A DNA stretch of 64,000 nt from Candidula unifasciata (GCA_905116865.2 CAJHNH020000846.1:542369-606368), one strand, 5' to 3'. Counted from the first letter of the stretch, positions 1 through 11,891 are shown. Notes: generated from the letters alone by a model not told the origin. Translations and numbers: made by a program.

Positions 1-205
1 AAATAACATCACAAATTTTCAACCAAAGAAGCTCAGGATATAAGGCAAGAGGAAGACCAAGGAAACTGTGGATTGACGGGGTCTTCGAAACCTGCCAAAA
101 GCATGGCCTCAGAACATCAGATGCTGCCCGCCTTGCTTATGACAGGAACTTGCATCTCCCCACAACGCTTAGCGGCATACGTGGAAGGAAAAAGTAAAGT
201 AAAGT
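1..205 (+). mobile_element. LINE 3' end fragment
   Basis: An open stretch encodes GRPRKLWIDG followed by a short C-terminal tail. This is the GRPR-x-W motif found near the C-terminus of many non-LTR retrotransposon reverse transcriptases. It is followed by a short AAAGT-type microsatellite tail (about 189-205), as expected for the 3' end of a LINE. Only the last 50 or so codons are inside the window. The family is not assigned. Confidence 0.6.
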
Positions 206-935
206 ATATTGTGTGTCGTTAACTGTCTGATCAGCTCCCTTTACTGCTGTCGGTCAGTTACCAGCTGCTGTTTACTGTCTGATCAGCACCCTTTACTGCT
301 GTCAGTCAGTTACCAACTGCTGTTGAGTGATCAGCTCCATCCACCACTGTCTGTCAGTTACCAGCTGCTGTTTACTGTCTGATCAGCTCCCTTTACTGCT
401 GTCAGTCAGTTATCAGCTGCTGTTGAGTGATCAGCTCCATCCACCACTGTCTGTCAGTTATCAGCTGCTGTTGATTGTCTGATCAACTCCCTTTACTGCT
501 GTAGGTCAGTAACCAACTGCTGTTGACTGTCTGATCAGCTGCCTCCACTGCTGTCGGTCAGTTACCAACTGCTGTTGAGTGATCAGCTCCATCCACCACT
601 GTCTTGTCAGTTACCAGCTGCTGTTTACTGTCTGATCAGCTCCCTTTACTGCTGTCAGTCAGTTATCAGCTGCTGTTGAGTGATCAGCTCCATCCACCAC
701 TGTCTGTCAGTTATCAGCTGCTGTTGATTGTCTGATCAACTCCCTTTACTGCTGTAGGTCAGTAACCAACTGCTGTTGACTGTCTGATCAGCTGCCTCCA
801 CTGCTGTCGGTCAGTTACCAACTGCTGTTGATTGTCTGATCAGCTGCCTCCACTGCTGTCTGATCAGCTCCTTCTACTGCTGTCGGTCAGTTACCAACTG
901 CTGTTGACTGTCTGATCAGCTTCCTCCATTACTGT
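206..935. repeat. Tandem array, about 45-60 bp units
   Basis: About 14 imperfect units are built on CTGCTGTCGGTCAGTTACCA and CTGTCTGATCAGCTCC. Unit length varies because some copies lack the CCCTTTACTGCTG or GACTGTC segment. The block around 341-560 is repeated almost identically around 590-800, so multi-unit blocks have been copied. No coding potential is apparent. Confidence 0.9.
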
Positions 936-974
936 TAGTCAGATGCAATGTATTGGATTTTACATGTTTGAAGC

Positions 975-1113
975 CTGCCCAGTCAGACAAATCATATATC
1001 CACGTCTTTCTTGGTTTGCCTCTTCTCCTCTAAAAAGCCCTGTAGTATTATTTTTGGAGAGGCTCGTAAATCTGATTACATGTCCATACCACTGCATTTT
1101 CTTTTTATTTGCT
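975..1113 (-). mobile_element. LINE 3' end remnant
   Basis: The minus strand reads MQWYGHV followed by a Gly/Glu-rich segment. This matches the W-x-GHV motif near the C-terminus of RTE/Jockey-like reverse transcriptases. It resembles the plus-strand remnant at 26630-27085. It is short and degraded. Confidence 0.5.
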
Positions 1114-1534
1114 GTTGTTTAAAGAATTTCATAGCTGCCAGTGTCTTGAGTTGTGATGAACTTCATCATTTGTGACAGGATCCCTATATGATGTACCTAG
1201 GTTCTTTTGACTCTTCTGAATACTGGCCCCAAATTATTTACTGACTAAAACATCCCTTTTAGAACCTCAAGGGGTTAAGGGGTTATAAAGAGGTTGAATA
1301 ATTTGGGACCGTTATTAGGAAGAGTGCCGATAAAGATCTCCTTCTAATGTTTGTATTTTTCTTTCATGTCATGTAATAGTAATAGTACTGATAGCTAATG
1401 CTTTAAGCAACGAGACATAATCTATTTAGATTCAGTTTATATGTACGATGTGTTTCTCTCCAGCTTCAGTTTCACAATCATATTCCATTATGAATGTCAC
1501 AATTAGAATTATAATATGAACCATAGGAACATAC

Positions 1535-1806
1535 CTGTAACAAAGTGGCGGACAGTTGCTGTTGACTGGAAACAAGATCACGGCTGGTTCTAATGAATCT
1601 TTTGGTTGCGTGACTCCGTTGGCCAGGCCTGTTAACGGCAATGACGGCAATTTAAATGCATCATTGGAAAGCAGCCAGTGCGCTGAAGTATACGACAACA
1701 GCTCCTGGCTTTCATAACGGTCCAATTGTTCTAGGTGTGAACTTGCAGTGCGGCAAAAATTGGCATAATCTACATTGTCATCGTCTGACAACGACGAAAA
1801 AGACAT
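1535..1806 (-). CDS. Candidate 5' coding exon of an unknown gene
   Basis: The minus strand opens with ATG at 1806 and encodes 90 codons plus two bases. The start MSFSSLSDDDNVDYANF is acidic, and the rest is Ser/Leu/Pro-rich, ending in NCPPLCY. It ends at a good donor, ACAG then GTATGT (GT at 1534-1533), in phase 2. The following exon would lie at lower coordinates, probably beyond the array at 206-935 or outside the window. No family is recognised. The case rests on the open frame, non-repetitive composition and the donor. It could still be a chance open frame. Confidence 0.45.
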
Positions 1807-2459
1807 TGTTGTTGGTCTGACTATGTTTCTCACTTCACCTTGAGCTTGCTACGAGCTAGGCTCTATCAAACAAATTAATTATGTGATAAATAACGACAAT
1901 AATTTTAGACTCGCACACACTGTCTGTGCACTGTCAGTTTCAATTTAGTATTTAGAGCTAAATATCCTAATCGTAGAATTTCAAGCTAACGAAATCAAAA
2001 CAAACTGGAAAGTAACTATTTGTTACGTGTTTTAACGCAAAAACTACGCATGTGCTAGCAGTTACAGCATATTTCTTACAAACAATGCTAACAATTTCAA
2101 TTATTCATTGACTTAAATTCAGTCATTTTGAAAATGGAAGCCATTTTGAAATGCGGCGTCCATAGTTTCCACTTTGAGTTCGCTGGTTCACACACATTTT
2201 AAATCGTTGGGAGAAATGTGGATCAGTATAATTTATTCCAGTCTCTTTACATGCTTTTTTTATAGCCAGTAATGACAATCGTGATTTATGTTTAAATTTG
2301 TATTGCCAAAGATTCAATATCTTCAGGATAAACAAAAACAACGAATGCAAATATTCACGGCATCGCCATGACAGCCTCAAACTTCAATTGGATTGGCTGC
2401 AGCTAAGGCACGCAGTTGTAGTATTGTGGTTGTAAGAGTAGTAGTAGTGTTAGTGATAC

Positions 2460-2612
2460 TTGTAGTAGAGTTGAGTTCAGTTGAGTTTCAAGAATCGATA
2501 TCACGACACGCGAGACATTCCCATAAACCCTCAGTCCTCATCTTCAGTAGCCAGCGAAGAGTAACCCTTTGGAAATAAAGTTTCGTTCATTAGTTCGTTC
2601 GTTCTCTTTCCA
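2460..2612 (-). repeat. RNH terminus with GTTC tail
   Basis: This is the terminal module shared with the RNase H LINE copies (GAGTTGAGTT, then ACATTCCCATAA, then TCTTCAGTAGCCAGCGAAGAG). On the plus strand it is followed by CCTTTGGAAATAAAG and a GTTC-type microsatellite. The ATAAAG plus GTTC junction recurs inverted at 7632-7680 and 58465-58500, so it is a reused repeat end. Confidence 0.55.
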
Positions 2613-2739
2613 TCAATGCTGACAGTTGTTACAAAGTTTTGGAGTCCATTTCTTATCAAAACATGCCCAGAACACATTAAATGTCGACGTCTAATTATTC
2701 TAAGTAAGTGAATGTCATCTTTCTCGACGACATATGTTT

Positions 2740-3099
2740 CGTGGGTTCCCCCCCCCCCCGGTCCATAATAGACTTCGCATTTTTCTCTTGAAACCATGAC
2801 TCTACCGCGAGTAAATTCTTTTCAGTTTGTTTGCTTTTGCTCATGTCTTACATGCATATAGCAACACAGGTTCTATAGAGCCCTTTAACACCACTTATTA
2901 AATGCAAATTCGACCCTGTGACTACCGAGCCGGAAGGCTAAAACACTATCCACTCGAGATAAGAAATTTCTACCCTGAGCCTCCGCAGCACCGGTGACGA
3001 GGCGTGCATGTTACGACTGTAACCACCACTTACGCTTTCACTTGCCAAGAGAACATGCTTTATGTTACTATTTATTATTAACGTTTACAATATATAACA
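2740..3099. other. No gene seen; poly(C) and tRNA-like fragment
   Basis: It contains a short poly(C) run (about 2749-2759). The minus-strand stretch over about 2895-2965 has a GGTCGAATTTG box B-like sequence and may be the head of an old SINE. Nothing else is supportable. Confidence 0.3.
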
Positions 3100-4345
3100 A
3101 TAATAATGCGGCTTGAAAAAGGAGTAGATAAATGCCTACTTGTGGAACAAGCAGGATTCAGAAAGGGCAGAGGAACAACTGAGCACATCTTCGCCATACG
3201 TAACATTTTAGAACAATGCAATGAATGGCAGAGAAGTATATATATTAATATTGTGGACTTTGAGAAAGCTTTTGACAGCGTCCATAGAGACGGTCTGTGG
3301 AAAATTTTACGCCATTATGGAATTCCAGAAAAAATAGTCAACATAATTGCTCTCTTCTATAAAGACTTTTCCTGCAGTATAAAAAATTACAATACATCTT
3401 TCCCATTAAAGACAGGTGTAAGACAGGGATGTGTTATGTCATCTCTCCTCTTCAACCTTGTGATTGATTGGATACCAAAGAACACAGTAGACAGGACATT
3501 AAGAGGCATACGATGGACTCCATTCACCATGCTTGAGGACCTTGATTTTGCAGATGATTTAGCACTCCTACCACATAAAACATGAACATATACAAGAGAA
3601 AAGTAACAGACTACACTGCACAGAAGAAATGGTGGGACTGAGAATAAATACAAAGAAAACTAAGATCATGACAAACAGTCCAAACCAACAACCAGTGACC
3701 ATAAGTAACCAATCACTTGAAAATGTAGAACATCTCGCATATCTTGGCAGTGTGGTGTCCCTACTGGGAGGGACAGAGGAAGACATACAGTCACGCCTGA
3801 ACAAAGCTAGAGCTGCTTTTGGAAGGATGAGGCAAATCTGGAATCCAACAATTACTGCAGAGGAACGAAACTCCGGCTCTACAAGAGCATCATTTTGCCA
3901 GTTCTTCTTTATGGAGCGGAATGCTAGAGAATGACCAAACAGGATGCACACAAGCTGTCCACCTTCCACCACACATGTCTATGTAGAATTATCAAAATTT
4001 CCTGGCCAGATACAATCTCAAACACTAAACTACTTCAAGCCACAAACCAAGAAACTTTAGACAGTATGATTACCAAGAAAAGATGGAAATGGCTTGGCCA
4101 CGTTATGAGAATGACTTCTGATATACCTGCCAAAACAGCTCTTACGTGGACACCAGAGGGAAAGAGAAAACAGGGGCGCCCAAAAACAACATGGAGACGA
4201 ACGATGGAAAGTGACCTGAGTGCGGCATCTTTGACATGGAAAACTGCACTGAAGATTGCACAGGACAGAAAAGCATGGAAAGTCCTATGTGAAGCCTCAT
4301 GTGCCACTAGGCATAACGAGAACTAATGATGATGATGATGATATA
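3100..4345 (+). pseudogene. Frameshifted LINE reverse transcriptase
   Basis: This is the C-terminal half of a non-LTR retrotransposon reverse transcriptase, which copies element RNA into DNA at a nicked target. Visible motifs in order are QAGFRKGRGTTEHI, VDFEKAFDSVHR, the conserved TGVRQGCVMS, the catalytic FADDLALL (FADD variant of YADD), a YLGS segment, WKWLGHVMR and the C-terminal GRPKTTWRR. The reading frame shifts near 3585-3600 and again near 3900-3930, so it is dead. The 5' part is missing (the sequence starts inside the RT domain). It ends with a (TGA)n-type microsatellite at 4326-4342, as many RTE/Jockey-like elements do. The clade is not assigned. Confidence 0.92.
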
Positions 4346-5129
4346 TAACAAATAGGCAAGTCAGTATATGTTTTGAACATAGCATACAGAACGCTCGCTC
4401 CACGTTTACACCACTCATGCTGAAACTGTAACATGTCAACGTTATCAGATGCTGTTAGATTTAGTACTATGGGTCTAGCTGCGCACGCATACTCTCAACA
4501 GCAAAGTCGCGAGGAGGAAAATGTCATGGGATATTTCCAGTTTATTCGTTATATGCCAACCCTCACACGTGTGAACTGATCACGCCTTGCAACTGAGCGG
4601 CACATGATATTAATCTGTATACATTTCAATTAAGCCCCTGTCAGTTCTGTAGCCCAGTATTACCCTGAGAGTCTACTTTAGTCGGATTACGTTGTATCGA
4701 CAGCCATATGTAATCAAACACCGCCGCGATTAAGGAATTCTCATTTTGTTAATAATAGGATATTCCAATATAAATAAAGTGGCACTTCTGATATTTCTCA
4801 GTACACACATCCAGACACAGACTAGACTGTTCTGTCTTTATTCAAACACGTACGGTTGTGTACACATATTACTGCTGTAGAGTGTGAATACGGTTGCTAG
4901 CGAAATCGGCTTTTAAAGACTGTTGGCTGTGTTAAGTTTCATGTCAACCTGCTGCCATTTGTAAGAACAGTTTACTGTCATGACAAAGGGAAGACAATTT
5001 GTCCCGTCCTGTGCCAACGATGGGACATGGGTATCGTAATTTTTTTTTTTTCATTTTTTCATTTTGCATTGCTGTTACGTATGTTTTGACAGAATCGTTC
5101 AAGTGCATTTAAAATATAAATATACAGAC
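4346..5129. other. No feature seen
   Basis: AT-rich unique-looking sequence. Apart from a poly(T) run at about 5040-5050, no splice-flanked exon, RNA gene or repeat of the families in this window was seen. Confidence 0.4.
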
Positions 5130-5156
5130 ACCCTCCTGGGTTATAAAGAGCTATTA

Positions 5157-5230
<74 letters not shown>

Positions 5231-5257
5231 TAATAGCTCTTTATAACCCAGGAGGGT
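5130..5257. repeat. 128 bp perfect palindrome with (AT)n core
   Basis: The left arm begins ACCCTCCTGGGTTATAAAG and runs into ATTAGGAT followed by about 35 AT dinucleotides. The right arm is its exact reverse complement, ending TATAACCCAGGAGGGT. The whole segment, centred near 5193/5194, can fold into one hairpin or cruciform. Confidence 0.95.
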
Positions 5258-5399
5258 TGAACAGGAAATTAATGATATGAATATTACTTCTACATAATAT
5301 TAGGCTTTATCATATTCTTGTATCACGAGACTACAAGTTACAGTAGACCGGCGTGGCCGTTACAAGTGGCAATGCAATCCAGCCATCTCCTTGTGAGAT

Positions 5400-5595
5400 T
5401 CAATTTTTTGTTATTTTGAAGCCCCACCCTGGCTCTTGCCAGGGGCCGCAATATAGTCCGGCAATAAATATGGTATAATGGCTGAACGCGGTTTCTGGGA
5501 CCTCTCCACGGGTGATCCTCATCCACATCGTGGCACTTTGTGTCATCGGGTGTTTATCGCTTGTGTAATGTCCAAGTGGGGTAAAAATTAACTAC
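5400..5595 (+). repeat. R3 interspersed repeat copy
   Basis: One of three related copies in the window (the others are at 11525-11675 inverted and 15065-15262). Shared landmarks are GAAGCCCCACCCTGG, TTTCTGGGACCT, TGATCCTCATCC, CACTTTGTGTCA and GTGTTTATCGCT. There is no coding capacity. The class is unknown; it may be a MITE or SINE. Confidence 0.65.
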
Positions 5596-6000
5596 TACTA
5601 CTAAGTTACAAGTGCCCCAATTATAACTTCTTGAGGGATTCAGCAGGATATTTGGGATTCGCTCGGTTGGTCTGCTATCCTGACTGAGATTTTGTAATCT
5701 CAAGGTGGTCAAATCTTCATGCAGCAGCCCAGACAGGGCAAACGGAAGGAAACTAACAGTGCGCTCCCATTCTTTACAGACTTCTTTCGTTCCTCGGACT
5801 GTGTAAATGTTTGTAAGCGTTAAAAACAGTTGATGCAATCTGTATTGATAATATACCCCTACCCGGAGTAGTAGTAAGTAGTAGTGTTTCTAAATATCCT
5901 GTTCAACCCTCAGGGTTATAAGTGGGATACATAGTGTTAATCGAGTTCTCGGAGTATATATTTGTTATTTTATATTTATATATCGTGTAATTATTTAAGG

Positions 6001-6180
6001 GGAGCCGATGTTGGCTAGCGTGCTCGCATGCTGATCGGAATGTCGTGGGTTTGGGTCATGATGGGGAGATGACTTTTTTCAAAAATGACCTTGGCTCCTA
6101 GGTCGACCCAGCCTTGAGTGGGTACCAGGTGCAGTCCTGTGAAGTAAAGGCGTCCCGCGTGATGCTGACCACATTACCCA
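6001..6180 (+). repeat. S1 SINE copy
   Basis: It has a tRNA-derived head (GGAGCCGATGTTGGCTAGCG box A region and a degenerate box B), then a TTTTTTCAAAAATGACCTTGG linker. The conserved body follows, with GTCGACCCAGCCTTGAGTGG, GGTACCAGGTGCAGTCC and GATGCTGACCACATTACCCA. The 3' tail is lost, replaced by the next SINE-like unit. Confidence 0.8.
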
Positions 6181-6184
6181 CCCG

Positions 6185-6440
6185 GGGGCTACGTGGTCTC
6201 GAGGCATGGTGTCCGCCTCGAGTGCTAGAGGTTCCGGGTTCAATCCCCGGGAAGAGCTGGGATTTTTTTCACGTGGAATTGGAATTCTAGTAATTTCTAC
6301 TGGTCTCTGGGTAATAATGTCGTACGCCCGTGCCTATTTGTTTTGCACGTAAAACATCCTTTGACAGCTCGAAATCGCTGCCCGGGCATTATTTGGAGTT
6401 TAAAATCTCTCTAATTCCCTTAACCACGGATTTGAACTTT
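6185..6440 (+). repeat. S2 tRNA-derived SINE-like unit
   Basis: A tRNA-like head has TGGTCTCGAGGCATGG as its box A region and a good box B, GGGTTCAATCCCC. A non-tRNA body follows, ending GGAGTTTAAAATCTCTC. That last motif recurs near 55210-55230, so this is probably a second SINE family. It is not a functional tRNA gene because the acceptor stem does not pair. Confidence 0.55.
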
Positions 6441-6482
6441 TAAGGCTTTCGGGCTGGCTGGCGATTGTTTAACTACTACGTT

Positions 6483-6483
<1 letters not shown>

Positions 6484-6554
<71 letters not shown>
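6484..6554. repeat. (AAT)n microsatellite
   Basis: About 23 uninterrupted AAT/ATA trinucleotides. The asparagine runs in one frame are an artefact of the repeat. Confidence 0.97.
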
Positions 6555-6784
6555 TTTCAAGTCATTAGCAGCAATTTTATAATGTCTCCCTTAATAACAA
6601 GTAGGTCGCCGCCCTTGACTCAATCAATTATGTGTGTGTTGCCGGTTAGGATCAATCATAAAACGATTCAGCGTCAAAAGTTATTGTTGCCAATGGGCTG
6701 AAAGAACGGCGATTTTATTACATAACTATAGAGTATTGATTTATTGGTGTCGTTAAACTGCTGATAGCTTGAATAGTAAGTATG

Positions 6785-8470
6785 TTGATAGTTAATTAAA
6801 AACTCAACCAGTTAGCTAGTCAATCACTCAATAGACAAGTTAGTCAGCCAAGCTGGTAAGGAATCAGTCGGTCAGCAAGATAGCCGCTTTATGAAACAAG
6901 CAGTGGAAGCAGTAATCACGCATATGGAGACAGACAGAAAAGATTAACATGTCAAGACAAATTCACGAGAGTCTCTTTCAGCGACCTCTAGCCATGCACT
7001 TAACCAACGTTTGGCAATAATACTAGGATGTCTTTTCTAGAAGAAAAAAAGCACAACTACAACAGTCTATGGTTATATTTGTGGTCTGGTTTATTTACGC
7101 CATTTTTGTGTTTAAAGTTCTTATTTTTGCGGCAGTTCTATGGCCTAGTCCTTCTTCCGTCAAAGTCAGACGGCTCGATCATTTCCTGTGTCCGAGCGTG
7201 TATCTCCTCCCCTAATATTTATATTTTCCTCTTGGTTTGTGCTCCTTTTAGCTTGGCCAGGCAAACTGGGATGTCAGCTCGAGGTGGCTTTGATTTCCAA
7301 AGCTGAGTGGCCAGGTCTGCTGGTTGTTGCCAGGAGACAACAGTCTTGCCAGACAAGGTCTGAGTCTGTTCAGCACAAAAACATTGTCAGTGAGCTTTTG
7401 CCTCAAGCCTAATGTATGTTTTAGAGTCTCCAATTAGTCCCGTCTTGTAGATTTTCTCAGTGTGATGCAACTCTTCAAAATACCGCCCTTAACAGCATTA
7501 CGCTGTCAGATGATCAAAAGTTTAAACTGTATTTCGCTGCTTATGCCCCTCCCCCACCCTTTTTTAAACAGTGCTCCCTGATACGAGACCATCTCTCTGT
7601 ATCAAAGCATGCCACGACCCTGACTCCAATGTACGAACGAACGAACGAACGAACGAACTTTATTTTCAAAGGGTTACAAATTAGGCACGCAGGCCTGTGT
7701 TACATTCGGCCTTCCAAACTTCCATCTTTCACAGAGTGCATAAGCGTACTGGTGAGTGAGCAGAGAATTTGATTATATTTGACGCATGGGGGGGGGGGGG
7801 GGGGGGGGATTTGATTCAAGAACGACATCACAGCACTCGGGGAAAGAATCAGTTAAGTTCATCTTCTTTAAATTCACTGGCTGTTAACTCCGGTGGAAAG
7901 TTCTGGTTATTCGTCCACTTTTGGACGTAAGTCTTGCCTTAGAAATTGAATTGTTAAGGTACATCCGCTTTACAGAGCTGTTTATTTGTATGTAAATTGT
8001 TGATTCCTAACGTTTCGTTCAGATGGGCTCTAACTTTGGATAACAAATCCCTAATCAGTCGTTTGTGTTTTTTAACATACTTGATAGGCATGCAGAGGGT
8101 CAACCCCCCCCCCCTTTTTTTTTTCTCTCCCCAGGAGGGCATAGGAAGCCATACCTGGAAGTCAGTCAATTCATCTGTTAGCCAGTTAGTTATTAAGTCA
8201 GTCAATCACTCAATTGATCGGCGAGTCAATCGGTTAGCTAGTTTAGTAAGTCAGGAAATCGAAAAATCAGTAAACCGTGTAACTAGTTTAACATTCATTC
8301 CTGAAGTCATCAACCACTTGGACAGTAAGCTAGATATTTAATCAGTCAGTCTTGCAGTCAATTAATCGGACAGTCAGTAAATTACCTAGTTAATCAGTCA
8401 GTCAGACAGTAAGTTACTAAGTTAATTATAATATATAGTTTAGTAACTAGCCAGTTAGCTAAGTGAATAG
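6785..8470. repeat. Degenerate CAGT/AGTT-rich tracts
   Basis: Two tracts, about 6785-6890 and 8155-8470, consist of irregular repeats of CAGT, AGTC and AGTTAG. They look like decayed simple repeats. The sequence between them holds poly(G) at about 7788-7808, a (GAAC)n tract at 7632-7658 next to TTTATTTTCAAAGGG, and an R1 fragment. No exon was seen. Confidence 0.5.
7860..7990 (-). repeat. R1 repeat copy (partial)
   Basis: Inverted copy of the GTTCTGG..CTGGTGAACG half of R1. Here it reads GGTGGAAAGTTCTGGTTATT and CACTTTTGGACGTAAGTCTT. A short RNH terminus (GACATCACAGCACTCGGG) lies just upstream at about 7808-7840. Confidence 0.55.
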
Positions 8471-8479
8471 GAAAGTAGG

Positions 8480-9854
8480 TTACTAAGAGTGATACTCTTT
8501 TAGGATAGTGCCTAACCAGGTAGGCATTCGTGTAGCTATTAAAAAAATGGATTGGCAACATGATCACAATGGTTGGACAAAACAAACTAATTTATTTTAA
8601 AAAGCAACCCAACAAAATAATAATTTAAATAATAATAATAATAGTAATAAAAATTGCACCCAGAAATGTGACTGTCATTATAAATCCAAAAAGAGAAAGA
8701 GGGAGAGGGGAACTACACTTTGCTCGCTGAGATCGAATACTAGCAAACCTTGAACAGTTTCTGCACTGTGTGATTAATGTGGTGTCACATTACACTGCAG
8801 AAATCGATCTGTCAGTGCACATTTCAATAAAGCCATTTCCTGTGGGGATTTAGCTACACTAACCATAGAAAGTGCACATTTGCATACCGAGACAGAACAT
8901 TTAAGTATACTTCATTAGAACAGGGACGCATTGGAGTCTTAGTATTCGTCGAGTCTTTAACTTCGCGGCAGTCGAGTCAACCCATACTTGTTCCGTTCGT
9001 GTGCCAGTGTAAAATCAAATAAAATATCCCTCACTTTTCCATATGAAAAAATTAGTTGGAAACAATTAGTCTCATCACAATTCAGAAATATGTGCACGCA
9101 GTAAATGCATATGGCAGTTGTTAGAGGCGTCAAAGGCAATAGTAGCCTCCAGAAATGCAATTTGTCATTGATGGCAGTTGTTGGTCACAGTACAGTAAGT
9201 TTGCTATGCACGCGTAAATTAATTACATAGGTTATTTCACCAGCCCATACGTAAACCGACCACCTGCTATATTGAATACCATGAGTGCCGCTTTACAAAT
9301 AAAAGGCATTCCATAATAAAAACACAGCTCACAGTGCTGCTCCAAACACCAAGCTCAGTAGCTCAGGCAGCGTACCTGTAGACTTCCGTCCGTATGTAGA
9401 AACTGCATTAGCAAAGCGCTGTCGGAAGCAAAAATAACTTCGAAGCTAAATATTTTGCAATGCATAGTCCTCCATACTGGACCGGGATATGACTTGAAGG
9501 GGTCGAGCCAAATGCATTCAGATTAAATTCTCGGGAAGTTAACGCTGTCAAAATAATATCAATGAAGTTGGATGTTTCGGTCGAAAGGTGCAAATATCGC
9601 AAATTTGCTGTAAACAGGCTCAGCGCATTTACATCATTCGGACGAACGAAAAGAAAAGATTAAATTATGTTTTCTTTGTATTTGTAAGGCTTCTTGCACT
9701 AGATATTGAAGTAATTTCGTTATTATTCTTTTTACAAATCATCTCTGTCAATCCCAAACAGTTTTGCTGACTAGGTGCCAAAGAGGAGGATACACGATAT
9801 GAGAGAAAAAATAAGATATAGGAAAGAATGATCAAGAACCTGAGTGTTGTGTTG
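8480..9854. other. No feature seen
   Basis: AT-rich sequence with a short AAT tract near 8620-8645. I see no supported exon, RNA gene or recognised repeat. Confidence 0.4.
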
Positions 9855-10010
9855 ATCTCCGTTTTACAAATCTGGCTTGTTTGTATACAGACTGTTGTTT
9901 CATTGCTTGTCAGGCGGATAGATGCACTTCGATTTTGAAAGAAGCCCTAATTAGTCGACTCTTACGACATTCTTGTTGGGGAGGCAAAACTTTTTTAAGA
10001 ATAATATTTG
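9855..10010 (-). repeat. R1 repeat copy
   Basis: Inverted R1. It contains AAATCTGGCTTGTTTGTATA, CAGACTGTTG, a TCAGGCGGATAGATGCACTT block and CCTAATTAGTCGACTCTTAC, then the TTCTTGTTGGGGAGG end. Confidence 0.7.
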
Positions 10011-10384
10011 GTGTAAGCTACTGCACTTTTTTTAAACCTTGTATTGCAGTTTGCTCACAAGAGCCAGGGTGGAACACAAGAGGGAAATAATTGTAACAAG
10101 ACAAGCAAGTCAACGATGTTGCAAGCCCAGGTCTCTGCGAGGTCACATCCTAACAATCTGCCACGTCTCTTCATTCGCAGAGAGAAGGTCGGGATCAGTA
10201 ACTGACTTACAACATTCAACTGACTGTCAGTCTTTCTTCCATCTAGATTATTTTTTGACTCCTTCGTCACTTTAGTGTCTCTATAATATGTAGCTTCTTA
10301 GAACAAATAAAAATAACGTTTTGGAATGACGGGGACAATAAATGAGCCAGTTATTCAAGAAATAGATGAAACAATTGTGAGTGA

Positions 10385-11265
10385 GTTGATTTAAGAACCG
10401 ACATCACAGCACTCGGGGCATTCTCATAAGCGCTCCGTCCCCATCTTCAGCAGCCAGTGAAGAGTTCCGATGCTAATGGTGCCAGTAGCATTCTGATTAA
10501 ACGTCCGTCTTGCCTTTCCTCTGAGCCTCGAGCATCTGCCAGAACCTCTCATCACTCCCCGCTGCATCAATCTCACCAGACTGGTGATCCATCTGCTCCT
10601 CCGAACCGTACACGCTCTCCCGCAAGGCACTAACCACGTCTGCCTTATCATGCATCAGTATTCCACGAAGCTCTGCAGAGCCAGCCAATCTGTTCGCCTG
10701 TTCATTTCCTAACACACCGGCGTATCCCAGTGATAAAATCCAGACAATACTCTTCACCCGTGTCCTCCCCAGTGAAGCATGCCACTCTTCACGAAGCATA
10801 CCTGTTCTGATCTTCCTCGGCAAGCTTTCTGAATCGGTTACAATCACGATGTGTGTGTGTGTGTAGTGTTCTCTAGCCAGCGGAAAGCTTCACCTCCATT
10901 ATCAAGCTGGATGTTGTGGTGTCATATATTAGGCACACTTGCACCAAATGTCGACAATTAACTTTTGCTAAGAAACGCCAAGCACTTCTTTTGCCTCTTG
11001 ACACTGAACCGTCTGTGTAAATAATCAAATCCTTTGAGCGAGCATTATCTTGAATTAATTACCGAATTTCCACCTCTGTGGCACCTGCTGGCCAGTCTCT
11101 GCATTACCGGCTCCGTGTGACCATGACCCTACACAAGTCTGGCTGTTCATGTGGCACTTTGACCTACTCCTCTCCTCGCCTAATGTGCTCAAGGATGCAG
11201 TGCCCTCTTAGCAAGCATGTCGTAAAAAGCTACTATCTAGGGAAGTTTCCTTCTAAGTCGTAGTG
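10385..11265 (-). pseudogene. RNase H LINE (RNH) C-terminal remnant
   Basis: On the minus strand an RNase H-like domain can be read: IVTDSESLPRKIRTG (with the catalytic-type TDSES), then YAGVLGNEQANRLAGSAE, which corresponds to the GHAGVxGNExADxLA motif of RNase H in I/Jockey-type LINEs. Here the GH is replaced by GY. The C-terminus in another frame has FNQNATGTISIGTLHWLLKM and reaches the terminal module at 10385-10450. Frameshifts and the lost His indicate a dead copy. Part of the upstream domain continues in degraded form to about 11265. Confidence 0.8.
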
Positions 11266-11524
11266 TATATGCCCGAGAGGCGAGGTACCAACAGTTTCCA
11301 CGCAAATCGGTCACATATGTAAAACGGATAAGTACGCAAAACTCAATTATTTACAAAGAGACCCTCTTTACATGATTAGAGGAATCCTTTAGCTAAATTT
11401 TCCGGGGAGGGGGGGGGGGGGGGCTGGGGGTGAATGGGACGCGGCTTCTCTAAAAATAGACTCGTGGCTTGAGATATTTGAGTCTTTAATTCCTGATGCC
11501 CCTATTGTAACATGCTGACTGACT

Positions 11525-11675
11525 TTTTATCCCACTAGGACATCACACTGAGCGATAAACACCCGGTGACACAGAGGTGCTACCATTCGGATGAGGATCA
11601 TCCGTTTAATCGTTAGGTTATATTAGGGCCCCCTGCAACAACCAGAGTTGGGCTTCAAAATAACGAAAAATACGT
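11525..11675 (-). repeat. R3 interspersed repeat copy (inverted)
   Basis: Reverse orientation of R3. It shows GAGCGATAAACACCCGGTGA, GGATGAGGATCA, TTAGGTTATATTAGGGCCCC and GGGCTTCAAAATAACG, each the complement of a segment in the copies at 5400 and 15065. A poly(G) run lies near 11408-11425. Confidence 0.65.
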
Positions 11676-11810
11676 CCCACATGGGGACGGGGATTACTGA
11701 AAAATGTGAAGCTTCGTATTGAAATAACAGTTAATGGTATGCGTTTGTTTCGTTTAACAGGCTTTCGCTACATGTTCTGTGATGCTTAAAAATGTTTTTT
11801 AAATCTGCAG

Positions 11811-11891
11811 ACATCCTACCGGACCTCCAACCCGTTCTCAGTCCACGACAAAAGACACGTCATCGAAAGCCAGGCTGAGTATCTAGGCAAC
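11811..11891 (+). CDS. Candidate exon A of unknown gene
   Basis: 27 codons, phase 0 at both ends, fully open (TSYRTSNPF to EYLGN). The acceptor has a T-rich tract ending CTGCAG, and the donor is GTAAGT. Confidence 0.5.

Noticed and set aside
2123..2797. Two minus-strand open frames of 85-88 codons
   Set aside because: The second overlaps an RNH terminus and a poly(C) run; the first has no splice sites or recognisable similarity.
6190..6260. Functional tRNA gene
   Set aside because: Box B is good but the acceptor stem does not pair and a SINE-like body follows.
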